DNA of 64,000 nt from the NCBI RefSeq assembly GCF_947503415.1, contig NZ_CANNDS010000001.1, positions 1,584,501 through 1,648,500 on the forward strand. Reading direction: 5' to 3'. Of this stretch, positions 17,761-27,776 are shown piece after piece. The notes beneath the pieces were generated by a model. The model saw nothing but the letters and a program-made list of their open reading frames with translations. It did no database searches and was not told where the DNA came from. The stretch comes from an uncultured Tateyamaria sp. Its GTDB lineage: Bacteria > Pseudomonadota > Alphaproteobacteria > Rhodobacterales > Rhodobacteraceae. A program made the position numbers and the translations under genes. The first letter of the stretch is position 1. Each line of letters starts with the position of its first letter.

Positions 17761-18681
17761 ATGCAGCTTTGGCTAACGGCCCTTCTTTGTGTCCTTGCGG
17801 GCCCGGCACTGGCCCTGCAACTGGAATTGCCATCGAACGCCCGGCAAACGGCGGCGCGCGACACCATTCTCGACCGCGTATCTGTGGCCACAGCCCCTTT
17901 CGCAGATGGCACGGTTGCTGCTGAACGCATAGACGGACCCGTCAAACGGCGCAGCTATAGGGTACCATCGCCCGGCCTGACGCCCTTGCAACTCCTTGCA
18001 CCGCTTCGCGATCAACTGGTTGACGCGGGCTATGAAACGCTGCTGGATTGCGATGCAGATACCTGCGGTGGCTTCGATTTTCGCTTTGCCATAGATGTGC
18101 TGCCCGCGCCCAACATGTACGTCAATGTCCGGTCCTATCACTTCGTCAGTGCGCGCCACCCCGATACTGGCGATGCGGTCACGCTACTGGCCAGCACGGC
18201 CCCCGAAGCGGGCTACTTGCAGGTGATCCAGGTTGGCGCGCAAGAGGCGGCAGTGCCCTCCGCTCCGCCCCCATCTGCGGTCGTCCCCACGCAGCCGTCC
18301 ACAAATCTTGGACAACGATTGCTGGCAACCGGATCGGTCATTCTGCGCAGCCTTGATTTCGCGGTGGGCACCACGAACCTGGGCGAAGGCCCCGCACCTG
18401 AGTTGGAACAAATCGCAGCACTGATGACCAATCGTCCCGACCTGCGGATCGCGGTTGTAGGGCACACCGACACGGTGGGCGGGTTGGAGGCGAACATCGC
18501 TGTTTCTCGTGCCCGCGCCAGCGCCGTGCGGGATCGTCTGGTGGATCGCTATGATGTTTCGCGGGATCGGATCGAGGCGGGTGGAATGGGTTATCTATCC
18601 CCTGTCGCCAGCAACCTTACAGCCGAAGGACGCGAGATGAATCGCCGGGTTGAGGTTATTGTCGTGAACGAAGACGGGTAA
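17761..18681 (+). CDS. OmpA family protein with N-terminal signal peptide
   Basis: A 306-residue exported protein. A clear signal peptide (MQLWLTALLCVLAGPALA) precedes an N-terminal region of unknown fold with a two-Cys pair (LLDCDADTCGGF). The C-terminal OmpA/MotB peptidoglycan-binding domain shows VVGHTDTVGGLEANIAVSRARA and a final NRRVEVIVV. It likely tethers an envelope complex to peptidoglycan. The ATG at 17761 was chosen because it begins the signal peptide. Last gene of the operon; no hairpin terminator is evident downstream. Confidence 0.9.
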   Translation: MQLWLTALLCVLAGPALALQLELPSNARQTAARDTILDRVSVATAPFADGTVAAERIDGPVKRRSYRVPSPGLTPLQLLAPLRDQLVDAGYETLLDCDADTCGGFDFRFAIDVLPAPNMYVNVRSYHFVSARHPDTGDAVTLLASTAPEAGYLQVIQVGAQEAAVPSAPPPSAVVPTQPSTNLGQRLLATGSVILRSLDFAVGTTNLGEGPAPELEQIAALMTNRPDLRIAVVGHTDTVGGLEANIAVSRARASAVRDRLVDRYDVSRDRIEAGGMGYLSPVASNLTAEGREMNRRVEVIVVNEDG

Positions 18682-18876
18682 CCTTCGTTTCTGGTTCGTC
18701 GAAGCTGTCATGCGGTGCAGAATACGGGGTGTCTCTCGCGCCGGATCGCGGGTGAGAAACGGTTGCCAAGCAGGACGGGCAAGACGTTCTCCACTTTGAT
18801 ACCCACCCTCAAGGCAGCGGGAAATGATCCGTTTTGTTATACTCGTCTGCTCAGAATTAAGGTCGAGCCGCAGCGC

Positions 18877-19818
18877 TTACGTCGACGTATCCAAGCGGAG
18901 GCGCGAAACAACGCCGCGCCACATGCCGCTGGTGATCATGTCCGCAAGACAGTTTTCGAGTATGGTGATCACTTCTCCCCATGGATGCCCGCTGATCGGT
19001 TCGTTCGGCACAATGACTGAAAGGTTCAGTTCAGGGCTGGGGTCGGTGATGCGCACCGCGCGCAAATCGCCCTTTGCCACGTCCTGAGCGGCAGATGTGT
19101 AGGGCATGACACAATGCGCCCCATGGTTTGCCACAAGGTGCCGCAGAGTCGGAAGCGAGTCGATCTGGGAGCCGAAGGTGAGCTTTACATTCAGCGTTTC
19201 CGCGATGCTCTCCAACGTCGTGCGAGATGTGCTGGGCACGGCTTGGGTCAGAAGTTCAAACCCGGCGAGGTCAGCGAAGCGGATTTCATCCTTGATCACG
19301 GATGTGTCGGCGGCCGTCATGAGAAAGAGTCGTTCGGTCGAGAAAGGGATCGTTCGGCATGGGCCTGAAACCTGATCCCCGTACACGATTGCCAGATCGA
19401 GCCGTTTTGAATTGACCCAGTCGATCAGCTGGTAACTGTAGTCCTCGATCAGCACGAAATCGGCTTGCGGGAACCGCGCCGTGATGTCGGTGGTCACCTT
19501 CGTCATGAACAGCGGCCCGAACGAGGGCAGGAGCCCGATGGTGATCTTGCCGGGGCGGTTGGCATGTCTGGCCGCGGATTCCCTTGCCTTGATCAGCCGC
19601 GCCTCGATCCGGGTCACGTGTTCGTAGAATTCCTGCCCAGCAGGCGTCAGTTGCACGCCCCGGCCGTCCCGGAAAAACAGATCGGTTCCCAGTTCCGCTT
19701 CGATCAGTTTGATCTGGCGACTGAGCGCAGGTTGGGACACGCGCAGGACCGACGACGCGCGGCTGAAACTTTTGACTTCGGCGATCACCCGAAAATATCT
19801 GAGCTGCCTGAGTTCCAA
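18877..19818 (-). CDS. LysR family transcriptional regulator
   Basis: A 313-residue LTTR, apparently intact. The winged helix-turn-helix (MELRQLRYFRVIAEVKSFSR, VSQPALSRQIKLIEAELG) is followed by a substrate-binding domain (PGKITIGLLPSFGPLF onwards). It lies downstream of the aminotransferase remnant on the same strand, 65 bases apart, rather than divergent as most LTTRs are. By position it may have regulated the decayed catabolic cluster. Inducer unknown. Confidence 0.9.
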   Translation of the reverse strand: MELRQLRYFRVIAEVKSFSRASSVLRVSQPALSRQIKLIEAELGTDLFFRDGRGVQLTPAGQEFYEHVTRIEARLIKARESAARHANRPGKITIGLLPSFGPLFMTKVTTDITARFPQADFVLIEDYSYQLIDWVNSKRLDLAIVYGDQVSGPCRTIPFSTERLFLMTAADTSVIKDEIRFADLAGFELLTQAVPSTSRTTLESIAETLNVKLTFGSQIDSLPTLRHLVANHGAHCVMPYTSAAQDVAKGDLRAVRITDPSPELNLSVIVPNEPISGHPWGEVITILENCLADMITSGMWRGVVSRLRLDTST

Positions 19819-19883
19819 GTGACCGGGTCCAACCGTTGTGGTGCGTCACCGGGGTATGTGAGCAACCCGTGAAGTCAAGCCTG

Positions 19884-21140
19884 TCACAGAATACGTGCCT
19901 CTTTCAGGTCATGGAATGCCCCGTCGAATGCGGTGAGTGTTTCGTCCACATCGCGGTCGGTATGTGCGGCGGAAGTTACCGCGCTCATTGCGGACATGAG
20001 GTCGACGCCCCGCGCGTTCAGGGCGTTCATCAGGCCGGAGACAAGTGCTGGATTTGGCATGCGGATTGTGGCGGCGGGAATGTCGTTCAGCGTGCCGTCA
20101 TTTTCGCCAAAGTAGAGATGGAAGGTAGAGCTTTCACCGTAAGCTAGTCCCGGAATGCTATGTTTGCCCATTAGGTCGTTCAACCCGTCGCGGATGTTGT
20201 GCGCGATCCGGTCGGCATGGGCCTGTGCCTGCCCGTCAGCGAGCAAGTCCAGCATGACCACGGCCGCAGCCGCCACAATGGGCGCGCCGTTGAAGGTACC
20301 CTGATGCAGCACACCCGGCGCCATGCCGTTTTTGGTGACGGATGGGTCCAGCATGTCCATCACTTGGGCATTGCCTGCCAATGCACCGCCAGGCATGCCA
20401 CCGGTGGCGATCTTGGCCAGAGTTGTCATGTCGGGATTGACCTGTGCCAGTGCTTGCCGCCCGCCCGGCGCCCAGCGAAACCCGGTTATGATCTCGTCGA
20501 GGATCATCAGCGATCCATGGCTGCGCGATACCTCGCGGGCGGCCAACAGGATGTCCTGCGCCATGGGCACCGCGCCATAGTTCGCGCCAGACGCTTCGAC
20601 GATCACCGCCGCAATGTCTGGATGTTCGGCAAAGGCGGCCTCCATCGCGGCCCGGTCGGGTGCGCAAACCAGCGTGAGGTCGGCGATTTCGGGTGGCACA
20701 CCAAGTGACGGCAGCGCTTCGGACCCCGCTTTGGCGCCTTTCATCAGGTGGTCGTGCCAGCCATGATAGTGCCCGTCGATACGCAGGATCTTGGCACGCC
20801 CGGTATGTGCCCGCGCCACGCGGATGGCGAGCATCGTGGCCTCGGTCCCGGAGGCTGTGAACCGCACCCGTTCTGCAGAGGGCACCATGTCCGTGATCCG
20901 CTTTGCCCAGTCGATCTCAATCGGGTTGCAATCACCCGCGAAGATCACGCGCCCCGCCTGTTCGGCAATGGCCTGCAAAATCGCGGGATGACAATGGCCC
21001 ATCATCTGACTGGCTGCACCCATCTTGTAGTCGATGAAGCGTTTCCCCTCGACGTCCCATTTATAAGCCCCCTCAGCCCGATCCACATAGTTGGGGTTGG
21101 GCAGCCGCCAGCGGTAGCGGTGAGAGATGCCGACGGGCAT
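19884..21140 (-). CDS. Class III aminotransferase (GSA-aminotransferase-like), start lost or unclear
   Basis: A PLP-dependent aminotransferase related to glutamate-1-semialdehyde aminomutase. The frame is intact through the cofactor region: FTASGTEATMLAIRVARA, GHYHGWHD, ILDEIITGF and the Lys-bearing LAKIATGGMPGG. The first in-frame ATG (21140) falls after a conserved segment, SPDTSATLFAKARQV, and no ATG, GTG or TTG lies between that segment and sequence overlapping the upstream pseudogene. The upstream pseudogene also lacks its normal C-terminus. I infer a small deletion that removed the junction and this gene's start. It may therefore be non-functional, or translated from a distal start as a fusion. 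Confidence 0.6.
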   Translation of the reverse strand: MPVGISHRYRWRLPNPNYVDRAEGAYKWDVEGKRFIDYKMGAASQMMGHCHPAILQAIAEQAGRVIFAGDCNPIEIDWAKRITDMVPSAERVRFTASGTEATMLAIRVARAHTGRAKILRIDGHYHGWHDHLMKGAKAGSEALPSLGVPPEIADLTLVCAPDRAAMEAAFAEHPDIAAVIVEASGANYGAVPMAQDILLAAREVSRSHGSLMILDEIITGFRWAPGGRQALAQVNPDMTTLAKIATGGMPGGALAGNAQVMDMLDPSVTKNGMAPGVLHQGTFNGAPIVAAAAVVMLDLLADGQAQAHADRIAHNIRDGLNDLMGKHSIPGLAYGESSTFHLYFGENDGTLNDIPAATIRMPNPALVSGLMNALNARGVDLMSAMSAVTSAAHTDRDVDETLTAFDGAFHDLKEARIL

Positions 21141-21204
21141 GACCTGGCGGGCCTTTGCAAAAAGCGTGGCGGAGGTGTCCGGGGATTGCTTGTTCTTATC
21201 ACGT

Positions 21205-23116
21205 CCTTTGGTTTTGGCCGCGCTTTGCGCATCTCGCCGTAAAGCTCGATGTCCATGGTCGTTCCGGCCCTGGCGTGTGCCGCGTCGAACCAAGCAATTG
21301 CCATGGGCTTTTTCACCCAATGACCGAACCTGCCTGATGTGGTCTGTCCGATGTAGATGCCGTCCTTGAAAATAGATCCCGCATCGATGCAGTCCGCATC
21401 GTCCACGTCCACCTCAAGCAGGCAGAGGCAATGCTTAAGCGGCTTGTCCGCCAGTGCCTTGAGGGCTGTGCGGTCCGGAAAGTCGGTGTCCTTTTTGAGG
21501 TTCACCAGAAAGGACAGATGCGCCTCAAAGGCGGTCACTTCGGCGGTGACATCGTGCCTCCACAGATACCAACCCTTTTCGAGCCGCAGCGAATGCAGCG
21601 CGCGCGCCGGCAAGGCGCAGCCCAATAGGCGCCCCCGCGACCTTGATCCTGGCATAAAGTGCGCGGTGATATTCGATGGGGACATGGTTTTCGTAGCCCA
21701 GGTCCCCGGAAAAACTGACCCGTAGTGTCAAGGAGCGGCACAGGGCAAAATCCAGCGTTCTGGCCGACAGGAACGGCATTGCTACGTCCGGGACATCATC
21801 CGCAACAAGCGCATCCAGGATCGCGCGGGATTTGGGGCCTGCGATGTGCAGCACGCCAAAGCGGGTTGTGTCGCGTGCAAGGTGCATGTTCAGTCCCTGC
21901 GTGTCGTTCAGGATGTCCCAATGCACCCCTTCGCCGCCGCCTGAGCCCACGATGAAGAGTTCGTCGTCGGTCACAGCCGCCGCTGCGAAGTCGCCGAGAA
22001 TGCCCCCTTTTTCGTTGCAAAGCAGAGCAAGTGTGGCCCGACCCGTTTTCGGCACACGCCCGGTGAATGTGCTTTCAAACCATGTTTTCGCATCCGGCCC
22101 CGTGACCCGATATTTGCCGAAGATCGACATGTCGAAGAGGGCCGCATCCTCGCGGCAGGCTATGTGTTCGGCTGCGACATGGGCGAAACTGGCGGGCCGT
22201 TTGAAGCTGACGCTATCCACCGGATCGGTGCCCGGAGGAGCGAACCACAATGGTCGTTCCCACCCGTTGACGACGCCGAACACCGCGCCGTCGGTCCTTT
22301 GCTGGTCGTCATTGGTACCGGTTTGCGCAGGCCGCCCGGCGCGCCCTTCGAGGCCCGGATAGGGCACCTCGGCATAATGCTCGGTTTAGGCTTTAATCGC
22401 GCGGGGGGTGGTGTATTCGACCGTGGCGTAGTCGCCAAAACGCCTCGGATGGCACGCCAACGGGTCCCATTCCGTCGCTCCTTCGGTCATCCATTCGGCA
22501 AGGAAACGGCCCATGCCGCCACCCTGAATGATGCCAATCGCGGTGCCTGCGCACACCAACATGTCGCGCAAGTCGGGATGCGGCCCGATCAGCGGGCATT
22601 CATCTGGCGTATAGGGGATCGGCCCGTGCACCACCCGGCTGACGCCGCCGTTTTCCAGGCAGGGCACGCGGTGCACGGCCGACAGAATGCCAGCCTCCAG
22701 CCTGCCCAGATCATCGGGCAACAACTCCTGCCCGAATGTGGCGGGAATGCCGTAGGGGTGCCAGACCTATGGGTTGGATTCGTATGGCCCCACCAACAGG
22801 CCCTGACGTTCCCGATGCAGGTAAAACGAGTTCTCGCGATCCCTGACAGCCGGGAACTCTTGGGCCAGCGCCTCGATCTCGGAGATGGTGTCGGTCGCGA
22901 AATACTGGTGCAACATTGGTACAATGGACAGGTCTGACCCCGCAAAGCGCGCGATTTCCGGTTCTCATTGCCCGCCGAATGCCACGTGGACCCTGCCGTC
23001 AGTTCGTTCTTTTTCAGAAGCAGGGTGTCAGCCACGCCGTTCAACGCGAGGTGATACAGCACGCTGCATCCGACAACACCACCTCCGATAATAGCCACCT
23101 CAACATGTGCGGTCAT
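21205..23116 (-). pseudogene. Decayed FAD-dependent oxidoreductase/GcvT fusion (dimethylglycine or sarcosine dehydrogenase-like)
   Basis: Reading from ATG 23116, a Rossmann start ([20 protein letters not shown]) runs to [10 protein letters not shown] at about residue 48, then jumps by an inferred large internal deletion and frameshift to a distal FAD segment ([13 protein letters not shown]). An in-frame TAG is at 22767-22769 and a TAA at 22386-22388. The C-terminal aminomethyltransferase (GcvT) domain follows (NGWERPLWF, SLRLEKGW), with another frameshift near 21610, and the last residues are missing at the junction with the aminotransferase. Functional relatives of about 800 residues oxidise N-methyl groups and pass them to folate. 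This copy cannot make that protein. Confidence 0.88.
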
Positions 23117-23266
23117 GGCTTGCCCTTTGCTTTCTTCAAGCCTGTTAGACAAGATCCCGAGGTGCTCTTGGTAGGTCAGTCCACGGCATAGCTGTTATAA
23201 CCAGAATATATTGGCGGTACGCCGATTGCAGGCCCTGGGGTTCCGTCACTGCGCGCCGAGGACCCC

Positions 23267-23908
23267 ATGACCAACCGCGACCTTACCCAGTCTGCCAGGG
23301 CTGTGGTCATTGGCGGCGGCATTGTGGGCCTTTCGGTTTTGTAACACCCGACCAAGCTTGGGTGGCGCGCTGTTGTCCTGCTTGAAAAGAACGAGCTGAC
23401 CTCGGGCACCACATGGCACTCCGCAGCGCTGGTCAGTCCGATCTGGTCCATGCTGGTGCCCATGCACTGAATGTCCTGCGCCTGGAGCGCGGATTTCGCA
23501 GTTGGGGGCACGATATGGGACCGCGCGATACGTCGCTGGAGGCGGCCTCGGGCTTTGCCGTCGCATGGCCCAAGAACCAGTCGTTCAGGGGGCGCGATGC
23601 GCTGCTGCGCCAACGCGCGAGGGGTCTGACCCGTCGCCTCGTGTCCCTGACGACGGACATGGCGGCCTGGCCACATGGGCACAAACCGATTTACCGCAAT
23701 GGTCAGCTCGCGGGGGGAGGTCACATCAGCGGCCTATTCGCCCACGCTGAGCCAATCTGTTGCGTTGGCGTGGATTGAACAGGGTTCGGTCAAGCCAGAC
23801 GACCTGATGCCCGACAGGTTCGAGATTGATGTCGCAGGCACGCACCATCCAGCGGACATACATGTCAGAGCGCCGTTTGACCCGGATGGCACAAGGATGC
23901 GGGCATGA
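23267..23908 (+). pseudogene. Second decayed FAD-dependent oxidoreductase/GcvT fusion, mostly deleted
   Basis: Begins MTNRDLTQSARAVVIGGGIV with an in-frame TAA at 23342-23344 after only 25 codons. The frame continues through VVLLEKNELTSGTTWHSA to a TGA at 23468-23470. It then runs directly into a GcvT C-terminus in another frame (LNVLRLERGFRSWGHDMG), so some 600 residues are missing. A further frameshift lies in a G-run near 23715, after which the original C-terminus (RFEIDVAGTHHPADIHVRAP) resumes. It was the first gene of a plus-strand operon, overlapping the aldehyde dehydrogenase start by ATGA, and it is divergent from the other FAD/GcvT pseudogene. Confidence 0.88.
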
Positions 23909-25325
23909 GGGAGGCAAGGCTCTATATCGACGGCGTCTGGCGGGACGGTGCGAGTACATTCGAGGTCTTTGACAAATTCACCCGCGAGGTGATTGGTCAC
24001 GCCCAGACAGCGGATAAGGCGCTGGTAGATGAGGCCGTGGCTGCCGCATCGCGCGCCTTTCAGTCGAGCGTGATTGATCTGGCAGAGCGCTATGCGCTGC
24101 TGATGAGTACCCATGACATTCTATTGCGACGCAAGGATGAGATCATTGATGCCATGGTCGCGGAGACGGGGTTTACCCAATCCGACAACACGAGCGATTT
24201 CAATCGCTGCGTCCAGACCCTGCTGACCTCGGCAGAAGAGGCCAAGCGCATCACCGGAGAGATCATTCCCACCGCCTCCGCACCCGGCCATACCGGGGAA
24301 ATGGCCTTTACCATCCGCGTGCCCGTGGGGGTGGTCGCCTGTATCACGCCGTTCAATTCGCCGCTCAATACGGTCGCGCACAAGATCGCGCCGGCGTTGG
24401 CAGCAGGCAATGCGGTGGTGTTGAAACCAGCCAGCTACACGCCATTCTCCGCCATGCTGCAGGTCGAGGTGTTCGAGGAGGCCGGACTGCCCAAAGGGTG
24501 GCTTAATCTTGTAAACGGTCCGGGCGGGCGCACGGGTGCCGCGCTGACCGAAAACCAGGGCGTCAATTTCTTTGCCTTCACGGGCGGCGGTGATCCAGGT
24601 GCGCTGATACAAGCCGCGGCAGGCATGCGGCGCACGCAGATGGAGCCGGGCAATATTTCGGCCACCATCGTGTGCGAGGATGCCAGTCTGCAAAAGGCGG
24701 CCCGGAAATGCTGTGCAACCGCTTTTCGCAAGGCGGGACAGGTATGTACGTCGTAGCAGCAGCTCTATGTGCATGAGGACGTGGCGGGCGCGTTCATGGG
24801 CCTTTTCATGGCTGCGGCGCAAAAGTTGACCGCCGGTGATCCGCGCCATCCGGATACGCAGGTTGGCCTGATGATTGACCCACAGGATGCAGACACGGCG
24901 CAGGCACACATCTCGGCAGCATGCGATGCAGGGGCGCGGTTGTTTTGGCGGGCACGTGCGACGGTGCGATGTTGCACCCGACAGTGTTAACGGACGTGAC
25001 GGATACGATGCCATTGATGGCCGAGGAAATGTTCGCCCCGGTGGTCTGTCTTGTGCCCTGCAGCGATTTCACCGATGCGATTGCCGCCGTGAATGGCACG
25101 CCGTTCGGGCTGTCGGCGGGGATTTTCACCCGTGATATCGACCGCGCGTTTGCCGCCGCGCGTCAGGTAACGGTCGGACTGTTCAACATCAACAACACGT
25201 CGTCCAACCGGGCCGACCCTATGCCCTATGGCGGCTGCAGCGCGTCCGGGTGAGGCAAGGAAGGCCTGCGCGCTGCAATTCGCGACATGACAGAAGAACG
25301 CGTTGTCACGATGACCCCAAGTTGA
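23905..25325 (+). pseudogene. Aldehyde dehydrogenase pseudogene
   Basis: The NAD-dependent aldehyde dehydrogenase fold is recognisable throughout: PFNSPLNTVAHKIAPALAAGNAVVLKPA, the nucleophile region GQVCTS, and EEMFAPVVCLVP. Three lesions break it. A TAG at 24754-24756 falls just after the active-site Cys, a frameshift lies at about 24930-24950, and a TGA at 25251-25253 falls in the C-terminal motif. The last residues (RAAIRDMTEERVVTMTPS) can still be read after the TGA. The first 283 residues could still be translated but would lack the rest of the catalytic and oligomerisation domains. Confidence 0.9.
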
Positions 25326-25338
25326 AGGCATAAGGTCC

Positions 25339-26286
25339 ATGGATATTCACGCAGACGAAGTTGCAGTTGACGCAGGCGCATACAAATCGCTGCCCGCGCA
25401 TCTTTATACGGACGACTCCGTCTTCGAACGCGAAATGGCGGCCATACGCTACTGTAAGGATCAGGCAACCGCCGCATCGTTGTGTGCCCCTATCACGCGT
25501 GGTGCTACGATACGCGCGGGCGGCTCAAATCCTTGCGCAATGCCAAGCATATCCTGGAAATTCAGTTGAATGAGCACGGGTTGCGGCGCGTCTCGCTTGA
25601 GGTGTTTCAGGGTCTTGTCTTTGTAAACCTAGACACTGACGCGGCGCCTTTGGCGGCCGGCCTTGGGGCGACAGCGGATGAGATACGGGACTATCTGCCG
25701 AACTTGCCATCCTGTCATTTCGCGCACCGGACAGAGGCATTGCTCAAGGCGAACTGGAAGATCGTGATCGAGAATTTCTCGGAATGCTATCATTGCCATA
25801 TCGTGCACAAGACGTTCACGGAAGGTGTTATAAAACCCGAAGCCTACAAGATCATCGCTCGCGGCGACAGCCGTCTGCACTGCGCGCTGCCGCAGTCCGG
25901 CGACACCAATGACACGGCAGCGGATCAGGCAGCAAAGACAGACATTTTTACAGCCTGGTATCTTTGGCCGCTGACGGCAGTTCAGGTTTATCCCGGTGGT
26001 GTGGGCACGACCTTTCGCTGGATCCCGCTGGACCCGGAGTTGACCAAATTCGAGGTCGATTGGTGGCTTGCTGCGCCTAAGCCTACATCTTCGGAGCAGG
26101 CTATGAACAACCAGCACGAGGCCACAACCTTTGCTTAAGACACTGCCTTGGTTGAAGTCGGTGCAGCGCAACCAGCACAGCCGGGGCTTTGCCAATGGTC
26201 TGATCATGGTAGACGCGCCGCGCGGCAACATGTCAGAACATGGGGTTGAAGGCGTTCAAGGGCACCTACACTTAGAAAATGGACGC
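25339..26286 (+). pseudogene. Rieske oxygenase alpha-subunit pseudogene (glycine betaine/carnitine oxygenase-like)
   Basis: An N-terminal stub (SLPAHLYTDDSVFEREMAAI) breaks near 25445. The sequence resumes in another frame at CPYHAWCYDTRGRL, the second half of the Rieske site, so the Cys-x-His first half is deleted. The catalytic domain follows (NWKIVIENFSECYHCHIVHKTF) up to a TAA at 26136-26138. The natural C-terminus (SRGFANGLIMVDAPRG, MSEHGVEG) is in a third frame, without its own stop, running into the next gene. With half of the [2Fe-2S] ligands gone the enzyme cannot work. The substrate class is inferred from the C-terminal pattern and neighbours. Confidence 0.87.
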
Positions 26287-26292
26287 TGTATC

Positions 26293-27582
26293 ATGAGCAA
26301 TCCTCCCGTGACCCCGACTGAGCGGCTGTACAAGATCGTGCAGGACGGAATGTGCGTTGGCTGTGGCCTATGCCAGTCGATTGCGGGACCGGATACCATT
26401 CGTGTCGCCCGGGTCGAGAACGGCTATGAACGCCCCGTCGTGACCGGCACGCTTGATCACGAAACGATGGACCGGATCGAAGACGTTTGCCCCGGCAAGC
26501 GCCTTGAAGGGTTGCCGCCCGAACTGCAAAACGCCAACACGCAGATGGACATGGTTTGGGGGCCGTACCAGAGTATGGCACTGGCCTATGCCACTGATCC
26601 CGAGGTCCGTTTCAAAGGGTCAAAAGGCGGCGTGTTGACCGCTTTGGGCCAGTACCTGATCGACACCAAAAAGGTCGTTTTCATATTGCACGTGAAGCAA
26701 TCTGGCACATACGCCACCTTTGGCGAGCGCCACGAGAGCCACAGTGCGGCGGACGTTCTGGATGGAGCCGGATCGCGCTATGGCCCCGCCGCGCCGCTTG
26801 TGGATGTGCTGGAGGTGCTGGACCGGGGCCAGCCTTTCGCTTTTGTTGGCAAACCCTGTGACATCTCTGCCCTACGCAATCTTGCGCGCCACGATCCGCG
26901 CGTGAACGAACTGGTGAAATACTGGCTGACGCCTGTTTGTGGCGGGTTCATGCCTCCGCAGGACATGACACGCTTTCTGCGCCAGAAATACGATGTCGAG
27001 AACGAAGCGCTGACCGAATACCGTTTCCGCGGCCACGGCTGTCCCGGCAAAATGCGCTTTGCCACCAAGGACGGGGAGGCGCAGGAGTTTCGGTATACCG
27101 ACTTTTGGGGCACGGATCAAAGCATGTGGACGCTGCCGTTCCGATGCAAGGTCTGCCCCGATGGGATCGGAGAGGCGGCGGATATTGCGGCGTCCGACAC
27201 CTGGCCGGGCGGCTCGCCCGATCCTTCGACAGAAGATGATGACCTCGGCACCAACGCGGTGATTGCGCGCACCAAGGCGGGTCTTGATCTGCTGAATGCG
27301 GCTCAAGAGGCTGGCTATGTCACGGTCGAAAATGAGTGCAATCCTCGGTACTTGGACGAGGTGCAGCCGCATCAGACCAAAAAGAAGCTTGCCGTGCTGG
27401 CCCGGTTCGAAGGTCTGCGTGCCGAAGGGCATACCGTGCCGCGTGCGGTCGGGCTGAGGCTTGATGAGTTGAAGGCGACTTTGTCTGACGAGGACTACAA
27501 GTGGCAGTTCGACGGTGCCCGTGAGCGTGTGCGCGTCGGCAAGGCCAGCGAGCCGACGCCGAAGCTTTGGGAAAGACAGTGA
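26293..27582 (+). CDS. FrhB/FdhB-like Coenzyme F420 hydrogenase beta-subunit family protein
   Basis: An intact protein of about 429 residues starting MSNPPVTPTERLYKIVQDG. An N-terminal Cys cluster (MCVGCGLCQSIAG) suggests an iron-sulfur site, and the C-terminal FrhB domain shows FVGKPCDISALRNLARHDPRV, RGHGCPGKM and CKVCPDGIGEAADIAASDTW. Members reduce or oxidise flavin, F420 or related electron carriers; F420 itself is not expected in this group, so the true partner is unknown. It is the only surviving gene of the plus-strand side of the decayed island. Its frame is open upstream because the Rieske remnant has lost its stop. Confidence 0.85.
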   Translation: MSNPPVTPTERLYKIVQDGMCVGCGLCQSIAGPDTIRVARVENGYERPVVTGTLDHETMDRIEDVCPGKRLEGLPPELQNANTQMDMVWGPYQSMALAYATDPEVRFKGSKGGVLTALGQYLIDTKKVVFILHVKQSGTYATFGERHESHSAADVLDGAGSRYGPAAPLVDVLEVLDRGQPFAFVGKPCDISALRNLARHDPRVNELVKYWLTPVCGGFMPPQDMTRFLRQKYDVENEALTEYRFRGHGCPGKMRFATKDGEAQEFRYTDFWGTDQSMWTLPFRCKVCPDGIGEAADIAASDTWPGGSPDPSTEDDDLGTNAVIARTKAGLDLLNAAQEAGYVTVENECNPRYLDEVQPHQTKKKLAVLARFEGLRAEGHTVPRAVGLRLDELKATLSDEDYKWQFDGARERVRVGKASEPTPKLWERQ

Positions 27583-27759
27583 GTGTCGCTGCTGCGGAAG
27601 GTGTTCAACCAACCAAAAAGATGAGCGGCACTCCTTGTGTTTGACGAGAGCGCAATGCGGTAATCGTCCGCCGCAGGTGTCCGAGCTCATAGCTCCTATG
27701 CCGTGTCGAAACCACCAACACGGACGAAAGCCACACAGGCCTTGCGACTCACATATTTG

Positions 27760-27774
27760 GAACATAACATGAAC
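27760..27774. promoter_or_regulatory. LexA (SOS) box upstream of the radical SAM/UdgX operon
   Basis: GAACATAACATGAAC is an exact GAAC-N7-GAAC, the direct-repeat operator described for LexA in Rhodobacter and other alphaproteobacteria (GTTC-N7-GTTC on the other strand). It ends two bases before the start codon at 27777. The position implies direct repression of a transcript starting close to the gene. The downstream products are DNA-repair proteins, which fits SOS control. Confidence 0.8.
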
Positions 27775-27776
27775 AA

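Noticed and set aside
24754-25253. TAG and TGA codons inside the aldehyde dehydrogenase as recoding (selenocysteine or read-through)
   Set aside because: A frameshift in the same gene and similar lesions in all neighbours make simple decay the better explanation; no SECIS-like context was seen.
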